Part shown: one piece after another, positions 9,822 through 21,800 of the stretch
Layout of the letters: every line of letters starts with the position of its first letter
Position numbering within the stretch: the stretch's first letter is position 1
Source of the DNA: Phycisphaeraceae bacterium
Lineage (GTDB): Bacteria; Planctomycetota; Phycisphaerae; Phycisphaerales; Phycisphaeraceae
Assembly (NCBI GenBank): GCA_029260715.1
Contig: JAJDCS010000010.1
Location: 1 to 64,000, forward strand
Direction of reading: 5' to 3'
DNA length: 64,000 bases
Translations under genes and position numbers: made by a program
Notes under the pieces: model-generated
Database searches by the model: none
Told to the model about the DNA's origin: nothing
The model's input: only the letters and a program-made list of their open reading frames with translations

Positions 9822-12800
9822 TCAGGGGTCAAGATCTGGTAATAGCGACACAAGCGTAAGCTGGGCGAGGCGGTGGCGGGTTAGTGTTTCTTCGTTTGTT
9901 CGGTGTCGGCTCTTGAACGTTGAGAATGCGTTGGTCGCTTCATGCTGACCGCGAGATTGTTCGCCTGAGGGGCGGTCAACCCATTGGGTCAATTCCAGTG
10001 ACCTGATGTGGTTTTCACGGATTCGTCGGCTCGGCGTGGTGCGGCGGTCTTGTCCTGTTGTTGATTGCTCTTGAGTATCAATTTTTTGTGATCTCTGGAT
10101 GGTTTGTGGGGGCTGTGTGTCTCGCGGTTTTTCAGGGCTTGAAGTTCTATCGCGTAAGTTGGGTGTGAATGGGGCTGCGGGTATCTGTTTCGTCTCTTCC
10201 GACGCGACGGCGTTATAGGGAAGCTGGCCGGTGGTGGTGTGCTCAGCTTCTGGTATCGCCGCGGGGCTTGGCGTGGGTGAGCCGGTCGGGATCGCGTTGA
10301 AAAGGTGCGACTGCCACGCGAGCAGGTCTTGGCCGTTGACGGTGCCGTCGAGGTTGAAGTCTGGCGGTAAGACAAAGCCGGTGTTGAATAGATCGGATTG
10401 CCAACTCAGCAGGTCTTGGCCGTTGACGACGCCGTCGTGCGTTGCGTCGCCGGGTAGGACGTTGAAGCCGAAGGCGAAGTCGCCGCCTGGGATGCCGTCG
10501 CCGCTGGGGAGTGTGGCGTTTAGCGGGTCGACTGTTTCGCCGTCTAGCGGTGCGCCGCTGTTGTTCACGGTGTCAGCGAGCACGAGCAAGAGCTTGTCGG
10601 TGTTGATGGTGGTGTTTAGCGTCCATGTGGCGGTGAATGTTACGGGGTCGTAGCGGAACCCGTCTTGCTCGGTCGGGAGTGTGTTGGTGGGGTCATCGGC
10701 GAGGAACGTGTACTCAGACACGTTAACGCCGTGTAGGCTCAGGTCGTCTTGGGACACTTGCACGTCGCGGGTGAAGACGAGGTGGACTTGGTTGATGTTC
10801 ACCCACTGGAGCGTCTGTGTCTGGTCGGGTGATCCGTTGGGTATTGCGTGTCCCACGCCGCGGCCGGGGTCGACCGCCTCGAGCGCGGCGGCGCTCCAAG
10901 CCGTGCCGCTGACCAAGACCTCCGCTACTGCTGGGCCGTGTGAGCCGGTCGGCAGCGCGTTGAACAGGTGTGATTGCCATATGAGCAGGTCTTGGCCGTT
11001 GACGGTGCCGTCGAGGTTGAAGTCGGGCGGTAAGACAAAGCCGGTGTTGAATAGATCGGACTGCCAACTCAGGAGGTCTTGGCCGTTGACGGTGCCGTCG
11101 TGCGTTGCGTCGCCGGGCAGGACGTTGAAGCCGAACGCGAAGGTGCCGCCGGGTGTTCCGTCGCCGCTGGGCAGGGAGGCGTTTAGCGGGTCAGTGGTTT
11201 CGCCGTCGAGGGCGACGCCGTTGGCGTTCACGGTGTCAGCGAGCACGAGCAGGAGTTTGTCGGTGTCGATCGTGGTGTTCAGCGTCCAGGTGGCGGTGAA
11301 GGTTGAGGGGTCGTAGCGGAACCCGTCTTGGTCGGCTGGGAGAGTGTCGGTGGGGTCGTCGGCGAGGAAGGCGTACGAGGGCACGTTGAGGCCGTACAGG
11401 TTCAGGTCGTTTTGGGACACTTGCACATCGCCTTCGAAGACCAGGTGGACCTGGTTGACGTTCACCCACTGGAGTGTTTGGGTTTGGTCGGGTGATCCGT
11501 TTGGTATCGAGTGGCCTAGGCCGCGACCGGGGTCGACCGCTTCGAGCGCTGCGGCGCTCCAGCTTGTGCCGCTGACCAAGACTTCGGTGACGGACGGGCC
11601 GTCGTCGTTAACGATTGTGCCGGTTCCTTCGCTGTCTGAAATGGTCGCGTTGCCTTGGGTGACGGCGGTTAGCGAGACTGTGAACGTTTCGTCGTCTTCG
11701 AAGAGGGTGTCGTCATTGATTGTGACGTTGATGGGCGCTGAGGTTTGGCCTGCTGTGATCATCACGGAGCCGGCAAGCGGTGCGTAGTCGTCTTCGCCAA
11801 GGCTTGGGTCGCCGTCTGAAGTGGCTGTTCCGTCGGCGGTGGTGAACGAAACTGTTACGTCTTGCAGTGCCGGCTTGCTGAGGCTAACTGTGAATGTTGC
11901 GGTTGTGTCGTCTTCGCTGACGGTTACGTCGTCGATGAACACGGTCAACTCGTCGGCGACAGAGACCAAGAACGTCTCGGTGGTGGTGTCGCCGTCGTCG
12001 TCTGTGACAGCGACGGTCACGGTGAAGCCGCCCGCTGCTTCGTAGCGGTTGCTTAGTGAGAAAGTGCCGTCGGAGTTGAGCGGCAGGGTGGTGGGGCCGT
12101 CGCCTTGGCCGTAATCGACGGTGGCGGTGAACGTGTCCATGCCTGGGTCGGTGAATGAACCGACGGCTGTGAGTGTTTGGCCTGGCAATAGATTCGCGTC
12201 AGCAATCGGGGCGATGACGGGGGCTACGTTGTTGACCGCGGTTTCAAGCAAGCCGGCGTGGGGGAACGTGCCCACGGCGGCGGTGACCAGGTCGACGGTG
12301 ACGGCGTGGGTAAAATCGCCATCGGTGTAGGTGTGGCTAGCCGATGTCGCGGTGCTTGGGAGGGGTTCCACGGTTCCGTCGCCCCACCGGACTATGTACT
12401 GAGTGATTTCGGGTAGGGCTGAGGGTTCGGGGTCGCTGGGGTCGGTCACGGGTCCGAAGTTCAGCGTGTAGGAATTGCCTTCATCGACGCTGGCGGCGCC
12501 GGTGAGTTCGATGACCAGCGTCACGTCGTTGATGAAGATTGTCTTTTGGCCCGCGTCGATGAAGGTGCCGTCTTCGTTGACGAGGTCTACGGTGATGGTG
12601 CGCTGGACGTCTCCGCCGGCGTAGATATGCGTCACGTCGCCTGCGGAGGCGAACATTTCGGTTGGTGTGCCGTCGCCCCAATTAATAATGTATTGCGTGA
12701 CGGTGTCGTCGCCCGGGTCGGTGACGGGGCCTAGGGTCAACGTGTAGAGCAGCCCCTCGTCGACAGCCACGGCGCCGGGCAGGGCGATTGTGGGCGCTGC

Positions 12801-15800
12801 GTCGGTGACGTCTACCGTTGTCGAGGCCAAAGCGATATATGTGCCGTCGTCGTCGATCATATCGACGGTGATGGTGTGTGTGGCGAAGCCGTCGGCGTAG
12901 GTGTGGAGCAGCGCGGCGGGCAGGGAGGTTAGCACGCCGTCCGCGGTTGAGTCTGGGTCGAACTCGAAAGTTTCGGTGTTGCCGTCACCCCAATCCACGA
13001 CGAATTGGCTGGGGGTGTCGTCGCCTGGGTCTTCCACAAGGTCGAGAGACAGGGCGTACTGTGCGCCTTCTTCCACTGACGAGTTACCGCTAATTGTTAG
13101 CACCGGATCAACGTTGTTGACGGTGACATCAGTTGTCGAGGCGGTGAAGGCGGAGTCGGGCAGGCCGCTTAGTGTGGCGAGCTTGATGATGCCCAGGCGG
13201 TTGGCGGCGTCGCTGTCATCGAGCCACTGGCTTGTGCCGTCGCCTTGGTCTTGTAAGAAGACGAAGTCGCCGGAGCCGTTGGGCTCGCCGGGGGCGAAGT
13301 TTGTGAAGGCGAAGAGTGCACCGCGCGTCCACTGGAAGTCCGCGGGGTCTGCGGGGTCGGCCACGTTGGCCAGGCCGATCCAATACTCGGTAGTGCCGCC
13401 ACCGAGGAATGTTTCATCGATAAAGTCTTGCTCGCCTTGGTTGTTGATCCAGAGCAGGTGTCCGCCGAGGGTGACCGCTTCGTCCTGGGCGGATTGCCAG
13501 TCGCCGGCGGCGGGTGTGGGCAGATAGAAGCGTAGATTGCCCAACGCGCCATCGCCATGGACAGAGATAGGCAGCGTGAATTGCGACACGCCGGAGGTGG
13601 TGTACCCCGTGTTCGGTGCGCCGGCGATGGCTGAGCCGGCGCCGTTGCCGGTAGCGACCGCGACGAAGTTGCCAAGTACCTGTGACGGGCTTAATGCTTC
13701 GGCGTACAGTCGTACTTGCGCGATTTCACCCACGAAGCCGCCGAAGGCGTTTAGGTCGCCGGCGTTGTCGCCGCCGACCACGGCTGTTCTGCCGCCTAAT
13801 GCGTCACCGGGTTCCAATGCCCAGCTTTGGAGAGATTGTCCGCCCGTCGCTTGGGCGGTGCCGCGCTGTTCACCATTGACATACAGGCCGATCACGGCGT
13901 CGGCGCCAACGCCCGTTTCGATCGTGACCACGACGTGTACGAAGTCGCTGATCTCGTCAGCGGTGAGTGTGGTTTCGGCTTCGAGCACGGTGGTCCCGTC
14001 TTTGACGCGGAAGACCAGGCGGTCGGGGTTTTCACCGTCGCCGTCGCCGTCGAGGCGCAGCGACATGCCCGCGTTGACGCCGCCTGATTCGAGGATGATT
14101 TCTTGGCCGAGCAAGTCGTCCGGCTTAACCCACAACTCGAATGAGGCGTCTTGCGTGACCAGGCCTGGTAGGGTTCCGAAGGGCTGTTGCGTGACGACGG
14201 GGTTGTTGCCATCGAACACAAAGGCAGCGTCGATATCACTGCTGGTGGTCGTGGCGTTGTTGATTGGGGTTGCGGCGGTGAATTGCCAGTTGATGGGTGG
14301 TACGCCGTTGTTTGAATTGGGCTGCCATTGTGAGCCGGGGTTGGAGCCGGGGTCGGCTGCGTCCCAGTTCAGCGCGAGGTCTGCGGTGGCTACGCCAAGC
14401 GGGGAGTCTTCGTCGAAAGCGGTGGCGGTGATGGTGGCTGTCAGTGTGCCGTCGGTGTACTCGTGGCCCACGCTGTTGGGGTTGCCGGCTACGTGTTGGG
14501 TTGTGCCGTCGCCCCAGTCGATGATCCAGTTGGAGATGATGTCGGTGCCGGGGTCGCTTGGGGCGAGGAAGAGCTGGTACACGCCGCCTTCGTCGATTGA
14601 GGGGTCGCCCACGAGGCGGAGCGTTGGGGCGACGTTGTTGACGGTGACTGAAACGGTGTTCTGCGCGGTGACGGTGGTTTCAACGATCCCGTCGCCGCTT
14701 GGGCCGTCGTCGATGACCTTTTCATAGGTTACCGACGCGTTGATTTCGAAGGCTTGGGGTCCGTCTGGGTAGACGTGCGTGGCGGAGGCCGGGTCGCCGG
14801 CGATGGTGTCCACCGTGCCGTCGCCCCAGTCGATGGTCCAGCCGATGACGGCGTCCATGCCGGGGTTGGCGGTCGCTAGGGTGAGCGTGTATTGGTCGCC
14901 CTCGTTGGTTTGGGCGGGGCCGCTGATGGTGGCGATTGGGGCGACGTCGAGCACGGTGACGAGGAACGGGTCGGTCTCGACCTGGGGGGTGAACGGGTTA
15001 TCCGCGTCAACGGGGTGCAGCCCGTCGCTGTCGGTGGCGCTGGCTGTAATTTCATACACGCCGGGGGTGTCGTAGACGTGTGTGGCTGATTCCGGGCTGC
15101 CTTGGATAATCTCGGGCGTGGTGCCGTCGCCCCAGTCGATCGTCCACGACAGGATTGGATCGCCCGCGGGCGCATCGGAGATCAGGTTTAGCGTGTACTG
15201 GGTGTCTTCGTCTACGGAATCGTCGCCCTCGATCGTAACCAAGAGGGGCTTATCCGCCACGTCTGTGACCGTCACCGTCACCGTGTTGCCCGCGTTGTGG
15301 GTTCCGTCTTCATCGGTGGCTAGCGCGCTAATCTCGAATACGCTCGACGGGGGTGTGGCGCCGAACACGTGGCTGACAAAGCCGCCGGGGTTGATGTCCG
15401 CGACGGGGATTGTCTCGGGGTCGGAACCGTCGCCCCAGTTGATCGTCCATTGGGTGATGGTGTCTTGGCCTGGGTTGCTGTCGACGGTTAGGAAAAGCAG
15501 GTACGGGTCGCCCTCAATGGCGTTGCTGTCGCTGGCGATGCTTAGCTGTGGGGCTACGTCTGTGACTTGCACGTCGAGGGTGTTAGCGGCGGCGTGTGTG
15601 CCGTCTTCGTCGATGACGTTTGCCTGGATTGTGTGCTGGGCTGGGCCGTCGGCGTAGATGTGCGTGAAGGGTACGCCCACGTCCAGGGTTTCAGTGATGC
15701 CGTCGCCCCAGTTGATCTCTACCTGGGAAACCGTGTCGTCGCCGGGGTCATTAATTGAAAGCTCTAGCGTGTATAGCGAGCCTTCACCCACGCTGGCGTC

Positions 15801-18800
15801 ACCGCTGAGCGTGGCCACCGGGGCGGTGTTATTGACGGTGATCGTGGCGGTGTCCACGTCGACGAGGCCGTCGTCGTCGGTCACGCGTAGGCTGATCGGG
15901 TACACCCCGTCGTCGTCGATGCCAAACCCAGACAACGCTTCCCACGTGAGCGTCGGCGTGCTGCCGGTCACATCCCCGAAGATCCCGTCTGAGTTCAGGT
16001 CCCACTCGAACGACACAAGCGGGGCGACGCCGATCGTTGAACCCGTCGCGTCGAGTGTGACGGGGTTGCCTTCGCTGATGGCGCGGTCGGCGGCGTCGGC
16101 GGTGGGCCTGGCAACCCCGGCGCCGGTCATTGGGAACTCAAAGCTGAAGTATTGAATCTGTGTGCTGCCGGCGATGAGAATCCCGAAATTTGGGAATAGG
16201 CCAATAGGTAGTGCCGGGTTTGCAAAGAACGCGGTGCTTTCGCCGATCAGCACATCGCCGGGCGGGGCGCTAGGCGAGCCGCCGTTTAAAGTAATCATAT
16301 TGCCGGCGCCGGCAAGGGCGTCGAGTGAGTAGCTGAAGACGTCGGCGTTGTTACCCAGGTCGATGACCATCGTCGAGCCCGTGCCCACGCCCCAGAGATT
16401 CACGGTGTCTTCGCCGCTGCCCGTGGAGATGTTGGTGGCGCGCGCGTTGCCCGTGCCCAACACCTCGACGGTGTCTTGGCCGGTGCCCGTGGTGACGGTG
16501 GTGGTCGCGGCGGTGTCGTTGATTGCGACGGTGTTGTTGCCGTTACCTGCGTTAAGGGTCATGGTGACACCCGCCGGCGGGTTCACCAGGGCCAGCACGT
16601 CATTGCCCGCGCCGGTCTTGACGGTGAGGTCATTGACTTGGCTGAAGTTGACATTGAATTGAGGCGGTGAAAGGAGGGTGATGCCGCCGGCGCCTTCGTC
16701 GCCCCTGGCGACGTACACGTTTAAGCCGTCGGGCGAGACCGCGATCGCGGTGGGCAGTTGCGGCGGGTCGCCGGGCCCGGCCAAGGGGCTTTCGGGAAGA
16801 GCGATCGCGCCAATGAAACTCCAATCACCGGTGTCTGGATCGCGATCGAACACGGCGATCGATTCGTCACCGCCGCGTCCGGAGGCGTAGGCCCGCTTCC
16901 CGTCGGGGCTGACGACCACATTGTCCGCGCCTGCCAACCCGTCCACACCGCCTGCGCCGTCTTCGAATGTGTGTCTTAGCGTCAGGTTGCCGGCTACGTC
17001 GCGGTCGAAAACGAAAACAGTGTTGAGGTCTTCCGAAGCGGCGAACACGGTGTTGCCGTCGGGGGTGATCGCCATTGAGACAACGTTGCCCACGCCTGCT
17101 TCAGAGTCGAATGCAGCGCCGGACAGCGCCCCGGTGGTAGTGTTGCGGTTGACGCTGTTGAGCACGTTGCCTAATGGGAAGCTTATATGGAAGGTGGTGC
17201 CGTCCGGGCTGACGATGACGGTGTCGGCTATCAATGCGTTGGAAGCGACGAAGGTGAGCTCGCCGGTGTCGGCGTCGCGGCTAAATGTTGTAAATTCACT
17301 CTCAAACTCCGACGCCACGTAAACGAACCGGTCGTCGGGGCTAACGGTGATGTCGGTGATAGCGGATAGCCGATCGAACCCGGGCAGGTCGTCGAAGATC
17401 ACCTGCTCGAAGGTGGGTGTGCCGCTGCTTGACGAGATGTCGTACACAGCGATCGACCCGTTGCGCTCGCCTAGGGAGGCGACGTAAATATGATTCCCGT
17501 CGTGGCTCATCGTGGCGACAAGCGGGTCGACCAGGCCACGGTTCCTGGCGTCGCCCTGGACCAAGGCGTCTAAGTAGCGTAAGTCGTCCGCGCCATCCGG
17601 CCCCAACACCGCCAGGGCGTTGAAGCCAACGGTGTAGACGTGCTCACCATCGGGGCTAACCGCAACGGCTCCAACACCGTCGAGGCCCCGCACGCCGGGG
17701 TCGGCGTTATCGACGCTGTCTAGCCTCGTCAACGCGCCGCTAGCCGCTCGCGCAAACACCGCAACCGTGCCCGAATTGCTTTGGAAAGCGTACACGCGCG
17801 TGCCGTCATCGCTAACGGTAATACCCGACACGGCGGTGAGGTCTGTCGGGTTGACGCCCTGTTCAAACGTGTGCGCGTCGGTGCTTGTGTCTCTTGCGAA
17901 CCGCAGGATGCTGTTGGTGCTTGATGACGAGGTGACGTAGATGCTCTGGTTGTCCGGGCTAACAGCGACACCAGTCATGGAGGCGTCGAGGTCCGGGTTT
18001 GTGGTCGAATCGAAGACGGTGCTTGGTGTGAGCGTGCCGTCGTCGGCGCGAGCGAACACCGCCACAGCTCTGCGACCGGCGGTGTACACAAACTCGCCGT
18101 CCGGGCTGACCGCCACGCCGTGGATCCCGTTTAAGCCATCTTCAAGCGCTCCTGCCGTGGGCGGGGTGCTGTTGAGCGTCTGGAGGTTTGCGAACTCGCT
18201 GTTTGCATCGGGGCGGGAGAAAACCGTGATCCTGTCGCCACCGGCCGGGTTGAAGAAGTCGGTCGTGACGTAGACGCTGTTGCCGTCCGGGCTGACCGCT
18301 AGGGTAATGTCGTCTAGGATGTTGCCGGCTACGGGCAGCGCTTGGATTTGAGTCAGGCGTCCGGTCGTCTGGCTGCGGCTGTAAACGATGAGCTCTTCTA
18401 CAAAGCCTTCCGCGAGAACCCGGTTCACACTCGCGAAAGCAAAGAGTCCGTCCTGGCTGATGGCGAAGTCTTTCACGGGTCGGGTGCTGGCGGTTAGGCC
18501 GAGCTTGATGTCGACAAGACCGGTGTCGGTGTCGCGGTCGAGTTGGAACAACCCGCCCCGCGAGGCGAAGTAGACATCGTTGCCGTCCGGGCTGACGACG
18601 ACGGCGCTGCCCGAATTAAATGGGTCGAGCGGGAAGGTGCCTTGCCCGGTTTCCAGCGGGAACCCAAGGTTGCCGAAGTTGGGGTCGCGTGGGTAGATCA
18701 CGATGCTGTCGCGGTCGCGGCTGATCGTGTACACAAAGGCGCCGTCCGGGCTGACAAGTAGCGACGGGGAGTCGGGGTCCGCGTTGACAGGCGTTGTGTC

Positions 18801-21800
18801 CGCACCGGGGATGCCGATTGTTTCACCCACCGACAAGATCACCGATGGGTCGCGGATGAACGTGACCGATTCGCTGTCTACGAGCAGGTCAAGCGAGGCG
18901 TTGCCCGTCTGCTCCACGGTGAAGGTGTCCGCGCCGCCTGTTCCGGCTTTGAGTTCAAACGCGTCGATGCCGCCGGTATCAGCGATGAAGTTGCCGTCGG
19001 CTTCCAAGACGCCGTCGGTGAGTGTCCAGGCGACGTTGGCGGTGCCGGTGGCGTTGTCCACGATGAGGGATTCGGAATCGAAAATGAGTTCGGGGTTGCC
19101 AGGTGTGCCGAGGTTTGGCGCTTCGGCGGCGACGTCGTCGAACTCGATAATGGTTGTGTCCCGGCCGGGGCCGCCTATGAGCTTCAGTCTTTCCTGATTT
19201 ATAGCCTTGAAACCAGCGGCGACCGCGGTGAGCGTGTCGTTGCCGAAGTTGCCGTCGATGGTGATCCTGGCTGTAAAGTTGTTGAGTGTTTTTGTGTCCG
19301 TGATCACCACCGTGTCTGCCCCGGTGCCCAGGATGGCGTCGATGCTCTGGACCTGGATGCCGGTGGTGTCGATGCCGCCCATGCCCAGGCCAGTGATGCC
19401 CTCCGTGCCAATTGTGCCGGCCCGGCCCAGGCGGTCGAACGAGCGGTCGAGGGTTGTCTCGAGTCGGCCGTCGCCGGTGATGGTGATCGGCCCGGCGATG
19501 GGTTCGCCGGAGCGAGCGACCGGGTCGCGGTAGGTGCCGCCGATGTTCAGTTCGTTGTTGCCGTCGCCTAGATCGAGTGTCAGGTCGGTGAACTCGTTGA
19601 CGCCATCGATGAAGATGAATTCAGCGTCGTCGCTTCCGGTGACTGTCATTGTCGCGTGGTCTAAAGCCGTGCCGGGGAAGGTGTCTCGGATCGACAGGGT
19701 CGAACCCAAACGTCCTATATCCAATTGCACGTCTTCAAACGTGCCGTCGAGCCCAACCCTCAATGACGCCGGCGGAACAACACCGGGGCCGGTGCTGATC
19801 GTTAGCTCATCGAGAGCCCAATCCCAGATATTGCTATTCCCATCGTTTCCGCTGAAATCGACGATGAATGTGTCATCCGCGGTGTCATTGCCGCCGTTGA
19901 CGGTGATGGCTGCGCTGTGATTTGCAAGGGTGTCGACGCTTGTTGCGTCCCCGATCGTGATCGTGTCGGTGCCGGGCCCGGCGTTGATGTCGATCGGGAT
20001 GGTGTTGTTCAGGACCGTGATGGTGTCGTTGCCCGAACCCGAAAGCAGGGCCACCCCTTCGACCGTGCCAAAGGAGATGCCCGGGAACCCGCCGCCTGGG
20101 CCGTAGCTGAGCACGGCGGCCGCGTTTTTGGTCAGTGTGTTGCCGTCGAAGACCCAGTCGGTGTTACCGGTTTCAGCCGAGTCGTCTAGCCTGATCGCCT
20201 CGAAGTTGGTGGCGGTGAGTGTGTCACCGCTTTGGGACGCGGCGATGGCGGCGTTGCTTAGGCCGAGTTGGTCGCTCTCTTCGCCGAAGATGTCTGGGCC
20301 GATGCCGCCGTCGAGATTTAGCTCGTTGGTGAAGGTCTGGACGTCGACGCTGTCTTTGTTGCCGCCGGTGCTGACGTTGGTGACGGAGTTGGCGGGGGTG
20401 CTCTCGATGGTCAGAAGATCAGTAGCCCTGCCGAGTTCAAAATCAAGCTGGGTCAGGCCGCTATGGGTGATCACAACGCCCGTGGGCAGGGAGAACCCGC
20501 TAAACGACGTGTCGGAGATCGTGCTGAGGTTGATGTCGAAGATCGACGTGCCGGTGTCTCTAAAGAGAAGCGAGTCGTTGCCCGCGCCGGCGTTGAAGGT
20601 TAGGTCGGCCGAGACGTTGCTGTGCACCCGGCTGTCTTCGGTGGGGATAAAGCTGATCTTGTCGCCGCCCGCTCCGGCGTTGATCGTAGTCTCGTGGCTG
20701 AGCCCGTTGATCAGGAACGAGTCGGCGCCGTCGCCGCTATTGATCTCCAGCTCCCCACTCGTGTTGTTGATGACAAATATATCGGTCGAGTCGCCGGTCC
20801 CGTTGATCACGGTTTTGCCGACCGGCAACGAGCCATCGATGAAGACTTTATTGTCCGCTGAGAATCCTGGGTCGTCGCCGAGAGTGACTGTGAAAGTTGT
20901 GTCGGGGCTGGTGTTGGCGAAGTTGGTGGTATCGCGGAACCCATTGAAATCAACGGTGATCCCGTCGTCTGCAATAAAAATATTAGGCGCGAACGCCCCG
21001 GCGGCTGCCGCGGCGGTGTCGAACGTCATGGTGTTGGTGCCGGTTCCGCCGTCGAGCAGGCGGTCGGCGATTCGGCCGTTGAGGGTGTCGTTGCCGTCGC
21101 CGCCGAAGAGGCTGTCAAAGCCGTTGACACCGCCTGGCCCGTCTTCGCCGCCGAACAGGGTGTCGTTGCCGTCTTCACCAAAAACGTCGTCGTCGCCGAA
21201 CCCTGCGTCGATGTCATCGTCGTCGTCACCACCGAAGATCGTGTCCGCTCCCTCTAACCCGAAGATCGTGTCGTTGCCGGCGTCGCCGTGCAGCTCGTCG
21301 GCGGAGTTGGTGCCGTAGATGGTGTCGTCTCCGGTTCCGCCGAAGATGGTGTCGCTGAGGTTGTTAAACACGTCATCGGGGCCGCCGAAGATGGTATCGT
21401 TGCCGGCGTCGCCGTGGAGGGTTTCGCTGGCGCGTCCGCCGAAGATGGTGTCGTTGCCGTCGCCGCCGTGCACCAAGGCAGCACCGGCGCTATTGAAGTT
21501 CACGGCTCTGATGGTGTCGTTGCCGGTTCCGCCGTTGATTTCGAGGGTGATCGAGGTCCCCGCGTCATCGTCTAGGTTCACAGGTGTGGGGTTTTTTGTG
21601 CCGCGTTGGATCACGTCGTTGCCGCCGTTGCCGTTGATGATGAGCTTGTCGTTGGACGAAGCGCCAAGGATTGTCGCATGCGGGCCCGAAACTGTGCCCA
21701 CGCTTGGGTCTAAGAAGACCCCGTTGGTCGGCGGTACCCCATTGATCACCGGCAGCGGTAGTGTTTCGGAGACGATCGCGTCGGTGTTGAAGAAGTCGAT

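Noticed and set aside
9677-9859. 60-codon plus-strand open frame next to the IS element
   Set aside because: It overlaps the end of the 5194-residue gene and has no family features.
20128-21318. Open frame of 396 codons on the plus strand
   Set aside because: It lies antisense to RTX-rich coding sequence, is Ser/Pro/Val-rich without domains, and results from the high GC of the real gene.
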